Source of the DNA: CAZQKW01 sp964594075
GTDB lineage: Bacteria; Desulfobacterota; WTBG01; CAIYCZ01
Length of the DNA: 64,000 nucleotides
NCBI GenBank assembly: GCA_964594075.1
Contig: CAZQKW010000015.1
Location: 1 to 64,000, forward strand
Direction of reading: 5' to 3'
Below the pieces are notes generated by a model, which ran no database searches, was not told the origin of the DNA, and was given only the letters and a program-made list of their open reading frames with translations. Of this stretch, positions 8,510-17,442 are shown in pieces. The position numbers and the translations under genes were made by a program. The first letter of the stretch is position 1, and the number at the start of each line of letters is the position of its first letter.

Positions 8510-9157
8510 TTAACGTTTTACCAGAAACAGTTTATAGGCAAGCCGGTCGTAGGTGTCAGGGTACTCGCCGCTCACGGCATGTTCTTCTGTAGCCCACCCG
8601 GGTGTTGCCCCTGAAAGCAGCACATGCAGGTAAGGATATAACTGTGTGTAGAGTAAGCAGCAGGCACCTCCCACGTTGAATGGATCAACCTCAAACATAT
8701 CGCCGATTTTGTGACCCCAGATGCACCTCACGGCTATATCTCTCACCTCTACAAAAAGCCGATATTTATCAAGCAATGGAAACCCTTTGCCGCGCATATC
8801 CTTAAATGAGAATTGCGTTTGCAGCATAACAGGCTCTTTCTGCTTAACCCGTTTTACGGCAACCTCTACCTTTCCGTCTTCAAGACAGCGGCCGGTAAAC
8901 GAATCCGAATTTTTCTCCCAGAGAATAGATCCGCCATAGTGCAGGCTTACTATGGGTGAAATAATGCCCTGTAAAAGCGAGCCGCAGATTCCAGCACTGT
9001 TCATGGCGGTAATTTTAAATGAATCACCCACCCGGAGCCCGTACGGGCAGGTGCCGTTTACTTTGGTGACCGTCACTTTTTGATAATACCGGTGCTCCAA
9101 TTTCAATACCTGCTCAGTATATTCGCTAAAATCCTGTGTGGTATCTTTTTCGTCCAT
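8510..9157 (-). CDS. Tandem TIGR04076-like domain protein
   Basis: A 215-residue soluble protein made of two copies of the TIGR04076 pattern. The first copy (about 22-105) has KVTVTKVNGTCPYGLRVGDSF then GGSILWEK; the second (about 120-212) has VEVRDIAVRCIWGHKIGDMF then a Tyr-rich LYPYLHVLLSGATPGW. The family is typically a single domain of about 90 residues with conserved Cys and GD, and its function is unknown. The duplication is the odd feature. No signal peptide is seen. It converges on the terminator above, and its relation to the next minus-strand gene (132 bases upstream) is unclear. Confidence 0.6.
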   Translation of the reverse strand: MDEKDTTQDFSEYTEQVLKLEHRYYQKVTVTKVNGTCPYGLRVGDSFKITAMNSAGICGSLLQGIISPIVSLHYGGSILWEKNSDSFTGRCLEDGKVEVAVKRVKQKEPVMLQTQFSFKDMRGKGFPLLDKYRLFVEVRDIAVRCIWGHKIGDMFEVDPFNVGGACCLLYTQLYPYLHVLLSGATPGWATEEHAVSGEYPDTYDRLAYKLFLVKR

Positions 9158-9289
9158 AAGTAGCTTTCTATTTTTTAATGAGTTAAGTGCAAAAAGCTCT
9201 AAAAGGCAGAATTGCCATACTTTGCGTGCGATAAAATTACAGCTTTGCGGTCATTTCGAGGATGATAAAGTCGCGCAAAGCAATCCCAG

Positions 9290-11083
9290 CTAATTTTTAG
9301 AAGCAGTCTTTTTAAGTTCAGAAATAAGTGCGAACAGAGCTGTTGCCGCTTCATGCGGACCTTTTATTTCGTATCCGCTAATTCCCAGCCGGGTGCGTAT
9401 CTGACCGACAAATATACCTGCCTGATACGCACAGTTAAATGTTTTTTCTGCAAGTTTTTCATGGAGTTCGCGATATTGATACGGGCCGAATATATTGGCA
9501 AAGTAACTATGCACCAGACCCGTAGCGCTCGTTGTTCCTTTTGACATTGCTGTTCCCTCGCGAAACACCCGCATAGCGTGTTGCGGCGACGCAAATTTTT
9601 CAATAATGGGATGATCTTCATCAACCTCTTCATAGTTGTTCGCATACAGCATAATATTAAGTGGGTAACCCTGGAGAACTTCATCAAGGGTGGTTACTGG
9701 CAGCACAACGCGCGCATTTGTTTTTTGGGGACTCATAATGATAGCACGGTCAATCTGACCAAAGGCATATCCTTTCTGCAGGTCATCAAGACGCACAAAT
9801 GCACCAATTTCTGTCCCATATCCCCGAATCATATGTTCCTTTTCTGATATTTCAAGAGAGCCCATGTCGTCGGCAATGATGCGAAGTTCGCTTATATAAT
9901 CCTCTCCCAGAATACGCAACGCCTCCAGGGTTTCGGATTTACCCGCCCCGGTGTCGCCGACTATTAAAATATTTGCCGATAGGCCATTATTAAGCAGTAT
10001 GTGCACCATAGCGCCATGAAATGGCATACGGCCGCGTTTCATTATGATAATGTTGTGTAATGTGAGAGCCATTTTTTTTAAGTAGCCAAAATAGCCAAAA
10101 AAATCATCGCCGGGGATTGCGCCGACTAATAAGTTGCGTTTTTCATCATCATAAAAAACAGTTGGCAGCGCGCCGAAAGCAGAAAGGTGTTCAGAAGGCA
10201 CGCCGTAGGCAAATACTGCATCTGGGCCCCGAGCTATCTGTTGGTCGCTTGCAATTTCAAACAAATTGGCCAGCGAGCAGCCAAGTGCCATGAAGCACTT
10301 ATGGAAATAAATAAAAATAACCAGAGGCCCAACTTGAGCAGGATAACACAGCCACTCGTCCCTGTTGCACGATAGGCCTTTGAGCGGATTTCGCTCCACC
10401 TTTATGAAGTGACCAGAACGCGTGTTCATGGGTGGGTTGATAATCATAGGCGGATTGATCAATAGCTGTCGGATAAAAGGAACCGCACCAAGAATGTGAC
10501 CATAATTTTCCGGCAAATAACATTCCCGCGGAACTGCAATAAGGCCGACGTTGCAACCGGCTGCGACCTGGCGGTAAATGCGCGGGTGGTCGCCGGTTAT
10601 GTTCTCGCAAATATCACGATATACGCCGCGAATTAAATTGGTCAACGTTCCCAACGTTGCATTAAACGAGCGATACGGCCGCTGATCAAAACTGCTGGCT
10701 CCCGGTTCGGAATGCAGTATCATAAAGCGGTCAAATGTGCGCCAGAAGTTGTAGAGCTCCTCGACAAAGATGAGCAAGGATTTTCGGAACTGAGGGTCTA
10801 AAAGATTCCGGGCATCAGGCTGCAGCTTTGCAATTTTCTCCAAAGGAAGCTCAGCAAGCAGCCTGAGCAGCTCGGTTATATATAATCCTTCGGATTTTTT
10901 AAACAGGCCTCGCTCGCGGATATTTTGCATGTAGGAGCTTTTCTTGACAAATTTCTTTACATACAGCGCAACAATGCGGTTGAATTCTCTACTTTCAAAC
11001 AGTTGCGTGGCTGTTGAACAGATCATGCCTTCCGTGTGAATAATAAGCTGCGTTTTTTCCTGAACAAAACGTTTTAGCGCCAT
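9290..11083 (-). CDS. HPr-kinase/PEPCK-superfamily P-loop protein
   Basis: A 597-residue cytoplasmic protein. The start at 11083 (MALKRF) is preceded by GAGGA at the right distance; an ATG 12 bases further up is not. Residues about 365-460 carry a P-loop GDTGAGKSETLEAL and a following IIADD, matching the HPr kinase pattern GxxGxGKSE...ADD, which is shared with PEP carboxykinase. The protein is almost twice the length of HprK, and the first 300 residues are unassigned. No HPr or PTS gene is nearby. It probably phosphorylates a protein or small molecule, but the substrate is unknown. Confidence 0.65.
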   Translation of the reverse strand: MALKRFVQEKTQLIIHTEGMICSTATQLFESREFNRIVALYVKKFVKKSSYMQNIRERGLFKKSEGLYITELLRLLAELPLEKIAKLQPDARNLLDPQFRKSLLIFVEELYNFWRTFDRFMILHSEPGASSFDQRPYRSFNATLGTLTNLIRGVYRDICENITGDHPRIYRQVAAGCNVGLIAVPRECYLPENYGHILGAVPFIRQLLINPPMIINPPMNTRSGHFIKVERNPLKGLSCNRDEWLCYPAQVGPLVIFIYFHKCFMALGCSLANLFEIASDQQIARGPDAVFAYGVPSEHLSAFGALPTVFYDDEKRNLLVGAIPGDDFFGYFGYLKKMALTLHNIIIMKRGRMPFHGAMVHILLNNGLSANILIVGDTGAGKSETLEALRILGEDYISELRIIADDMGSLEISEKEHMIRGYGTEIGAFVRLDDLQKGYAFGQIDRAIIMSPQKTNARVVLPVTTLDEVLQGYPLNIMLYANNYEEVDEDHPIIEKFASPQHAMRVFREGTAMSKGTTSATGLVHSYFANIFGPYQYRELHEKLAEKTFNCAYQAGIFVGQIRTRLGISGYEIKGPHEAATALFALISELKKTASKN

Positions 11084-11181
11084 ACGGGTCCTCATCGAGG
11101 AGAAAAGTTAAGGCTAAATAATGAATGGTGAAAAGCAGAACAAGCGCTGTTTATTATTTTAACTTATCGTTTTTCAGATGG

Positions 11182-11892
11182 TTATTTTGATTTCAGTGTC
11201 CGAATGCGGGCAAGTTCTTCCTGATAGCCGTAGATGTGAGCACCAGCGCTGTAGGCATAGATGGGGCCATTTTTTAGATTAGCCTCATCTGCAACATATT
11301 TTTTAAGAAGTTCAATGCCGCCCAGATTTGTGGGGAACCCGGCCCAAAGGTCCCACGACCGGAAGTAACAGCTTACCGCAAGAACCAACTCGTTGCCCTG
11401 CGGAATTACCTTAAAATCAAGCAAACGTAAACAGGGTGGATCAAGCTTTCCATCTTTTCCTATGCAACGGTCATAATCCTCCGGCGAACCAACCTCGACT
11501 ATTGCCTGATTGGTAAGCGGTGTCGCTTTCAGCAATTGGATGGCGCGCTCAAGCTGGGTGCCGCCGTTTGGCAGGGGATGATGAATCCTGCTGGCGTAGC
11601 GATAGGTTTCATTTTCGGACAGCCGTGGATCCATAAGATAGGTTACAAAATAGTCTTCTATATACTGCATAGTGGTCGGCGGCGGAATTCCCAGAGCTGG
11701 AGGAATAGTGGGGATCATGTCCATTTCCGGATGCTCTATAAAAACAGCAAGCCCCGGATACTGCAGACGGTACTGATCATGCTCAAATGAACCTTTCTGA
11801 ATGGTCTGTTTATATGAGTTATCAAAGATATTATAAATAAGCTGGAACCATGCATCAGCGATGGTTTTGGCTTTCAACAAAAAGGGCACCAT
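11182..11892 (-). CDS. Thymidylate-synthase-family protein
   Basis: A 236-residue protein. Its C-terminal half follows the thymidylate synthase pattern: PPCLRLLDF with the likely nucleophile Cys154, then SCYFRSWDLWAGFPTN (RSxD phosphate loop and the pyrimidine-contacting Asn), then AGAHIYGYQ matching the dump-site HxY. Classic ThyA has PCH; here it is PCL, closer to the archaeal TS group. The sequence is short and the folate-binding N-terminal part is reduced. It could be dTMP synthase, a dUMP/dCMP hydroxymethylase or a divergent paralogue. No other nucleotide gene is nearby. Confidence 0.65.
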   Translation of the reverse strand: MVPFLLKAKTIADAWFQLIYNIFDNSYKQTIQKGSFEHDQYRLQYPGLAVFIEHPEMDMIPTIPPALGIPPPTTMQYIEDYFVTYLMDPRLSENETYRYASRIHHPLPNGGTQLERAIQLLKATPLTNQAIVEVGSPEDYDRCIGKDGKLDPPCLRLLDFKVIPQGNELVLAVSCYFRSWDLWAGFPTNLGGIELLKKYVADEANLKNGPIYAYSAGAHIYGYQEELARIRTLKSK

Positions 11893-12029
11893 GCATCTGT
11901 CTCCTAAGTTAACGGTATATTAGGGTTGAATTTGCGGTAAGTATAACAAAAGGCGGGTGCTGGTGGTAGCGTTTTCTCGGAAAAATTCCAGGTTAAACTT
12001 AATGTGTTGCTACCTACACGTTCTGCTGT

Positions 12030-13406
12030 TTACAGCATTTCAGTATATAATTTGTTGTTAGTTTTAAGAGCCTTCATTGCCGGCTCATACATCATTTTCC
12101 GTTTAACCGTTTGAGCCAGAAACAGCCGCTGCAATCCCACAATGCGCGTGCTATGCGCCGAAGAAGCAGATTTAAATAAATCATCAGAGGGACTCCATTT
12201 TCCGGTTGCCACATATCCATTTAGGTTCATAAGGTCTTTTGAGGGGAGGACACGCTCGACAAATTTCCTCAAATAGGTGCCGCGATTATCCCACATCGGT
12301 CGCTTGAGCAGTTTTCCTTCAGCAGCCATGTTGTTGAAGATACTGCTTAATTCAGGATTTCGCACCATGACGCTGTTGTAGCCAAATTCCTTAAGTTTTA
12401 TCTCAGAGGCGGTTATGCCGATGCTCACATCCGCTTCCTTGCAAACAATAAAACTCGGGCACACCATGCAGCCCATAAAAATGGTGGTATCCAGAAAATC
12501 CGTGTACTTAAAGGGAAAAAATCGACCGTCTTTCGTCATGATATTGTCCTGCACATACCAGAAAAAGTTTTTATCCTCATGCAAAAACTGGTAAAGCGAT
12601 TTTTTTGTATCTTCTGCGTATTTAATAACATCCTCCTCCCGAATCCCGAATTTTTCGTAAATCTTGTCAATGGCACCGTATTTGGTATTGGCAAAACAGT
12701 TGACGCCGATAACAAATTTCAGATTTTGCAACAAATTTGCAGCAACTTTTGACAAGCCTTTAAACAGTTCTTTCAGCTCAGGGCCATCTTTCATAACCTG
12801 CAATTTTCTGATTGCCTGCACATGACAGGAAAGGCCGACTATGGCATAACGCGGGAAGCGGGTCATTTTTTTCAAGTCATGGAGAATCGGTGTTATCTGA
12901 TTCTTTGAACGGGACCCGCGCAATGTTTCTTCCGGCGTGGTTGAGATGATGGTAAAGGCATGATGACAAATGAAACAGTTTTCGTGAGTTCTGCCCAGAT
13001 GAAGGATTGCATCAACAATTTGTTTCTCCAGTAAGTAATGGAGCAGCGCCGTCGTTGTGCCGCCATTTGCGGCCCGGTCAAATATTTCGTCATTCAGGGA
13101 TCGCGCGGTAAATCGCTCAACACAGCGGCCGACGCGTTGTTCTATTTCCGTGTATTCCCGGCCAAAAAAGCGCTCTTTTACCTTGCTGAGAGGGTAAAAA
13201 CTCCTCGGACAGCCCTGATAGCAAAAACCGCATCTGGTGCATTCTCCTATTAGGGTTGGAACATTTTTCTGCATCTCAATAACCTGTGCCGGACAGAGAC
13301 TTACACAAAGACCGCATGCAGAACAGGCATATTCAATTACCTTACGCAATGCGTCAAAGCCCGTTTTTGATATTTCAATGTGCTGTTTTAGTCTTTCGAT
13401 GTCCAT
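12030..13406 (-). CDS. Coenzyme F420 hydrogenase/dehydrogenase beta-subunit-like protein
   Basis: A 458-residue protein. The start at 13406 (MDIERLKQ) follows GGAGAGGA; an earlier in-frame ATG at 13541 adds an unlikely N-terminus. Residues about 25-70 hold two 4Fe-4S ferredoxin motifs (CSACGLCVSLCP and CTRCGFCYQGCP). The rest matches the FrhB N- and C-terminal domains, with NGGTTTALLHYLLE, IVGLSCHVQAIRKL and further Cys in FMGCMVCPSF. In the family these bind FAD and iron-sulfur clusters and pass electrons between ferredoxin and F420 or another partner. Many bacterial members act on other substrates, so F420 use is not implied. It stands alone on the minus strand. Confidence 0.82.
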   Translation of the reverse strand: MDIERLKQHIEISKTGFDALRKVIEYACSACGLCVSLCPAQVIEMQKNVPTLIGECTRCGFCYQGCPRSFYPLSKVKERFFGREYTEIEQRVGRCVERFTARSLNDEIFDRAANGGTTTALLHYLLEKQIVDAILHLGRTHENCFICHHAFTIISTTPEETLRGSRSKNQITPILHDLKKMTRFPRYAIVGLSCHVQAIRKLQVMKDGPELKELFKGLSKVAANLLQNLKFVIGVNCFANTKYGAIDKIYEKFGIREEDVIKYAEDTKKSLYQFLHEDKNFFWYVQDNIMTKDGRFFPFKYTDFLDTTIFMGCMVCPSFIVCKEADVSIGITASEIKLKEFGYNSVMVRNPELSSIFNNMAAEGKLLKRPMWDNRGTYLRKFVERVLPSKDLMNLNGYVATGKWSPSDDLFKSASSAHSTRIVGLQRLFLAQTVKRKMMYEPAMKALKTNNKLYTEML

Positions 13407-13630
13407 GATACTAAATCCTCTCCAAGCACAAAGAGTTAACGATTTATGGTTGGCATTAATCAACGAACGGGCAATATCGAACTGAACGCATTCGATACTT
13501 TCCTTGCAATAACCTAAACAAAGCGGCCCTATAAAGGCCATTCGTCATTGCCATTTCGATTAGTTGGGAGAAGAAACTTTCTATTGGGCACTCAAAAAGT
13601 CGCACAGGACGCAATCCCGATTCAGTACCA

Positions 13631-14005
13631 CTATTTGAAAGGAACTTTATACGTGGCATAAAGCAGCAGGATATAGTCTATAAACCAGATGATCTCAATT
13701 TCTAAAATCAGAAAATGAAACAGACGATATTTTTTAATTTTCCAGACAAATAGCGCCAAAAGAAACATCAGCCATATAAGAATGCCTAATGGAATTGCTG
13801 CAGTAATAATGTTATTGGAGGGAAGATTGATAGCAATGGACTTTAAGTTCATAAGCGGCAGAATACTTGCAAGAAAATCAATTAATACCGCTCCGCCCAT
13901 AACCACAAGTGATGACATCGGGGCATTATTTTGAAATGACCAGGCTGCGCCGGTAAGAAACAGACAATAAGTAAGTATAAAAATAAGATCGCCGCTGAGA
14001 GTCAT
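13631..14005 (-). CDS. Four-helix membrane protein of unknown function
   Basis: A 124-residue very hydrophobic protein with about four membrane segments and no recognisable family motif. It starts 11 bases after the stop of the preceding periplasmic-protein gene and appears to be the last gene of the cytochrome-conduit operon. The 224 bases between its end and the FrhB-like gene to the left hold nothing I can support. A role in anchoring or electron entry to the conduit is only a guess from position. Confidence 0.55.
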   Translation of the reverse strand: MTLSGDLIFILTYCLFLTGAAWSFQNNAPMSSLVVMGGAVLIDFLASILPLMNLKSIAINLPSNNIITAAIPLGILIWLMFLLALFVWKIKKYRLFHFLILEIEIIWFIDYILLLYATYKVPFK

Positions 14006-14016
14006 GAATCTAACGT

Positions 14017-14610
14017 CTATCTGAATTTTGCAAAATCAACCTCAAGATGCACGCTTTTACTATCTTTCTTTATCACCACCACTGCCGATCCCGATGGATC
14101 AATAAGATCGTACTTAAAATAAGCTCTCAGAACTGCGCGGCACACGGGAAATCCGGACAAAGTTTTTTGCGTTGGCGACTGAAGCATGAAATAATCTGCA
14201 TGAATTTTATTCGCCTTTATCTCCTTGCCGTCTTGTAGCAGTAGTGCCTGATAGCCTTTTGCAAAATCAAGGCTCTGTCCATACAGGTTAATATTAATTT
14301 GCAGAAACGGATCGGCAAGAATTTCTGATTGTTCCGGTCGGCTTATGATTTCTCCTCTCTGTGCCTTATAGCCTGCCATAAGAGACAGTTTATACCACTT
14401 GCTATGAATGGTTCCATTATCGGAATATTCATTTGCGGCACCAAAGGAATAGCGTTTATCAAGCTCCTTTTCTATTGCTCCGCGGTGGGTCTTGCCAAAC
14501 GTAATTGCTTCCTCGCAGTCCTTGGGACTAAGATTGACGAGAAGCGCGTAAGCAGGATGTTGTAGCAAACCGAGGTAACATGCTAAAAGAGCTATAAAAT
14601 ATTTTTTCAT
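14017..14610 (-). CDS. Periplasmic protein of unknown function in cytochrome operon
   Basis: A 197-residue protein with a signal peptide (MKKYFIALLACYLGLL, cleavage near AYA). The mature part has two Cys (DCEEAI, FPVCRAVL) and no CxxCH, so it is not a cytochrome. I do not recognise the family. It starts 11 bases after the barrel gene and ends 11 bases before the small membrane protein, so it is surely co-transcribed with the porin-cytochrome pair. It may be an assembly factor or accessory part of that complex (inference from context). Confidence 0.6.
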   Translation of the reverse strand: MKKYFIALLACYLGLLQHPAYALLVNLSPKDCEEAITFGKTHRGAIEKELDKRYSFGAANEYSDNGTIHSKWYKLSLMAGYKAQRGEIISRPEQSEILADPFLQININLYGQSLDFAKGYQALLLQDGKEIKANKIHADYFMLQSPTQKTLSGFPVCRAVLRAYFKYDLIDPSGSAVVVIKKDSKSVHLEVDFAKFR

Positions 14611-14621
14611 AATATATTCTC

Positions 14622-16520
14622 CTATTGCAATACCCAGGTGAGGCCTGCGCTTATTCCATTAAACTGACCATCAAGCCGATTATCATTCTTATCGTTATAT
14701 TCTCTGAACAGATATTTGGCACTAAGGGTCAGCCGTCTGCTGTAACGGTAGGTAACTCCAAGCGCGGTATCAAGGCGGTTTATTTTCAGGTCGGACAGGT
14801 CCCCGATATTTTTTTCATTAAGATAGGAATCAAATGCAGATGCGCTCCTGCTATAGGTAATTTCTCCGGTAAGTGAAATAGCGTGGTTAAATAAATAGCT
14901 TGTGGTCAATGAAAAAACCTGGCTTTCTTCGTCATAGGGAATATCATCAAGGCGCAGCAGACTTGTTTTATCGTATGAATGATAGCGCTTGTATGAAACT
15001 GGCGTATCAAGATTGCGGTCAGATATTGTATATGAACCGGAGAACGTTATTTTTTCGGTGGGAGCGTACCACAGGCTGAAATTGAATTCATAGTGGTCGG
15101 TATCAACATGATAGCGCTCATTTTTTTCGGCGACATATCTGAAACTTGAGTTGTAGGTTAAATTGGATCGCATGTTCCAGGTCACGGAACTGTAAAAAAG
15201 GTCAGCATTCTGAGGAAGCATGGTTTGTGTCATACCAACTAAGTTCGTGCCTGGCGTATAGAACGTGTTTTCCGTAGCAAACGGTTCGCTCACTCTCATT
15301 TTTTCATATTTGACATGAAACCGGAGTTTTTTCAGCGCCCGATAATTGGCAGTCAAGCGAAAGGTTTTTTTTCTGGTATAGTTCACGTAAAAATTATCAC
15401 GGTCAATGTTCTCCCAGATATAGGATAATTTTATGTTGAACTGCTTTTTAAAGGCTGTGCCCGCATCAAACCCCCCGCGTTTATAATTTCTCTCAATGGC
15501 ATTCGGCGTAGAGTTATCCATGCGGTATTGATTGTAAAAGGTATCAACGGTAACATATTTAAAAAGATAATTGCTGAGGCGAGCTGCAAGGTTATAATAG
15601 TCGATTTCATTATCCGAATTTCGGTTAGACTTTTCCCCCGTCTGATAGGTGGCGAAGAGCGACGATGAAAAAGGCAGCGATGTTCGGATTTTTATATCAT
15701 GTATAGTGGAATAGGTTTCTGGAATCAATGCGTACGGCTGGATACCTTTTACCAGAAAAAATGAGGCACCGTCGCCATAATTATTGACGGGTGCGGAACC
15801 ATTCTGATTAAAGCCAATCCAGTGCCGCGTGTATTCAAGCGTTGCCGGGCCTGCAGTTCCTTCGAAGCCAAATGCAACATCGTCAACCCGGTTATTGATG
15901 CGCTGATTTCTGGATGACACATGGCATTCAGAACATTTAGAGACTGTTGTTGCCTGCCTGGTCCCACGCTTTGCATAACTTCGGTAATTCATTTTAAATT
16001 TTAAAAAAGGAATCTGCGGTATTCGCAGGATATTGCCGGACTTTAATTCTTCAACAATGATGTGGTTATTTTGACCGAGATTGTGGTCGGTATAGAAATC
16101 CTGGTTGGTGAGGGGGTCGTGATCAAGATAATGTGTGAACTTTTGATAAGAAAATGCGGTATGAAATAACCGCCGCGCATCCACATTAAACCAATATTTC
16201 TGGTCATTTGCTGCAAAGAACTGACCGTTTAAATCGAAATGATTTTTCCCTTCATTGCCGGTAATGGAAAATGCACTGTCAACACCGGATTTTAACACAT
16301 CATATTCTCCCACTTTTCCACGGTACCCTGAAACATTAAAGAAATGCAGTCCTGAGCCAAAATAAACAGACAGCTCGCGATTCTGTGCCAGTTGACTATC
16401 CTGAGCTAATACGGAAACGGAACTACACATCCCACATATAACCTGACCCAGCGTCTGCGTAATCACAAGCATCACAATATATGACATGATGCTTAACAGT
16501 TTTTGCTGTCGCTGCTTCAT
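14622..16520 (-). CDS. MtrB/PioB-like outer-membrane beta-barrel with one heme motif
   Basis: A 632-residue protein. The ATG at 16520 overlaps the stop of the decaheme gene as ATGA and opens a signal peptide ending near VLAQD, which decides this start over a frame extension to 16673. The mature part is a long series of alternating aromatic beta strands and ends in VLQ, as outer-membrane barrels do. A single CSECH heme motif begins at Cys196. Adjacency to a decaheme lipoprotein matches MtrA-MtrB, DmsE-DmsF and PioA-PioB systems, in which the barrel holds the cytochrome in the outer membrane. MtrB proteins usually lack a covalent heme; the CxxCH is unusual. Confidence 0.75.
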   Translation of the reverse strand: MKQRQQKLLSIMSYIVMLVITQTLGQVICGMCSSVSVLAQDSQLAQNRELSVYFGSGLHFFNVSGYRGKVGEYDVLKSGVDSAFSITGNEGKNHFDLNGQFFAANDQKYWFNVDARRLFHTAFSYQKFTHYLDHDPLTNQDFYTDHNLGQNNHIIVEELKSGNILRIPQIPFLKFKMNYRSYAKRGTRQATTVSKCSECHVSSRNQRINNRVDDVAFGFEGTAGPATLEYTRHWIGFNQNGSAPVNNYGDGASFFLVKGIQPYALIPETYSTIHDIKIRTSLPFSSSLFATYQTGEKSNRNSDNEIDYYNLAARLSNYLFKYVTVDTFYNQYRMDNSTPNAIERNYKRGGFDAGTAFKKQFNIKLSYIWENIDRDNFYVNYTRKKTFRLTANYRALKKLRFHVKYEKMRVSEPFATENTFYTPGTNLVGMTQTMLPQNADLFYSSVTWNMRSNLTYNSSFRYVAEKNERYHVDTDHYEFNFSLWYAPTEKITFSGSYTISDRNLDTPVSYKRYHSYDKTSLLRLDDIPYDEESQVFSLTTSYLFNHAISLTGEITYSRSASAFDSYLNEKNIGDLSDLKINRLDTALGVTYRYSRRLTLSAKYLFREYNDKNDNRLDGQFNGISAGLTWVLQ

Positions 16521-17425
16521 CGTGTCAGGCCCTTTCCCGGTGGAAGCTGTGATGGCAGATCGCTGCCGTGAGGCGATGAATGGCACTGGGTACATGACGT
16601 GAGCAAAGCTGAAACAGAGGGGTGGGGTCCGGTTTTTGGATTTTCTCGATGTCCCGTGTGGCAGCGCAGGCATAGAAACGGCTGATTCTGCACCAGCAGG
16701 TTGTTAGCAATGGTGCCATGCGGTTCGTGACAGATACTGCAGTCCTCGACCGCCGGCGCATGCTCATAGACAAATGGGCCCTTATATTCAGCATGACACT
16801 CAAGGCACAGGTCATTGATGGTATTGTTTTGAAGGTTGTGATTTTCTGTGCCATGAACATTATGGCAGCCCCCGCAGGTCATCTTCCCCTCATTGACCGG
16901 GTGATGGGAAGGAAGGGTTCCCTGCGCTTTCTTTTCCTGGTGACAGGTAAAGCATATTGCTGGGTCGCCGAGATAGACCATTTTTGCAGACGTAACTTTG
17001 TGCGACTTGTGGCATTCATTGCATCCCACGCCGTTCTGCACATGCACATTTGCCCGCCAGTTGAGGGTCGGTGGTCCGGTATGGCACTGAAGACAGATTT
17101 CCGAGCTCTCCTGAGGGGAAAGGCGAGAAAAACTTAATATATCCTGGGGTGCTCCTTTTGATTTGACATGAAGGCTCCCTGGACCATGGCAGGTTTCGCA
17201 GCCGCGTTCTGCCCATTTGAATTCAGAGGGAGCAAGGCGATAATGAACGGTTTTTTTATACTGACGGTAAATGTCATCATGGCAGGGAATGCAGGAATCA
17301 GTGCCGGTATAAATTGCGCCCGAGATAACAGGCAGCTGAGGTGACTGGGGGGCATATTGCAGCCCCTTGCATCCAAAAATTGAATAAAGCAGCAGTGCTG
17401 GAATGATGGCCTTGTGTAATTTCAC
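16517..17425 (-). CDS. Decaheme c-type cytochrome lipoprotein (DmsE/MtrA-like)
   Basis: A 302-residue protein with exactly ten CxxCH motifs (CIPCH, CETCH, CLQCH, CNECH, CFTCH, CGGCH, CLECH, CSICH, CLRCH, CTQCH) spread over residues about 45-285. Many additional His are available as distal ligands. The N-terminus is a lipoprotein signal with SIFGC as lipobox. Length and heme count match the DmsE/MtrA family, which carries electrons through an outer-membrane porin. The downstream barrel gene overlaps by four bases. It probably moves electrons between periplasm and cell exterior; the direction cannot be told. Confidence 0.9.
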   Translation of the reverse strand: MKLHKAIIPALLLYSIFGCKGLQYAPQSPQLPVISGAIYTGTDSCIPCHDDIYRQYKKTVHYRLAPSEFKWAERGCETCHGPGSLHVKSKGAPQDILSFSRLSPQESSEICLQCHTGPPTLNWRANVHVQNGVGCNECHKSHKVTSAKMVYLGDPAICFTCHQEKKAQGTLPSHHPVNEGKMTCGGCHNVHGTENHNLQNNTINDLCLECHAEYKGPFVYEHAPAVEDCSICHEPHGTIANNLLVQNQPFLCLRCHTGHRENPKTGPHPSVSALLTSCTQCHSSPHGSDLPSQLPPGKGLTR

Positions 17426-17442
17426 ACTGGATACCGGAGTAG

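Noticed and set aside
13456..13659. A minus-strand open frame of 67 codons between the FrhB-like and the four-helix membrane gene.
   Set aside because: Its composition is not protein-like, it overlaps the ends of both neighbours, and it lacks a ribosome site.
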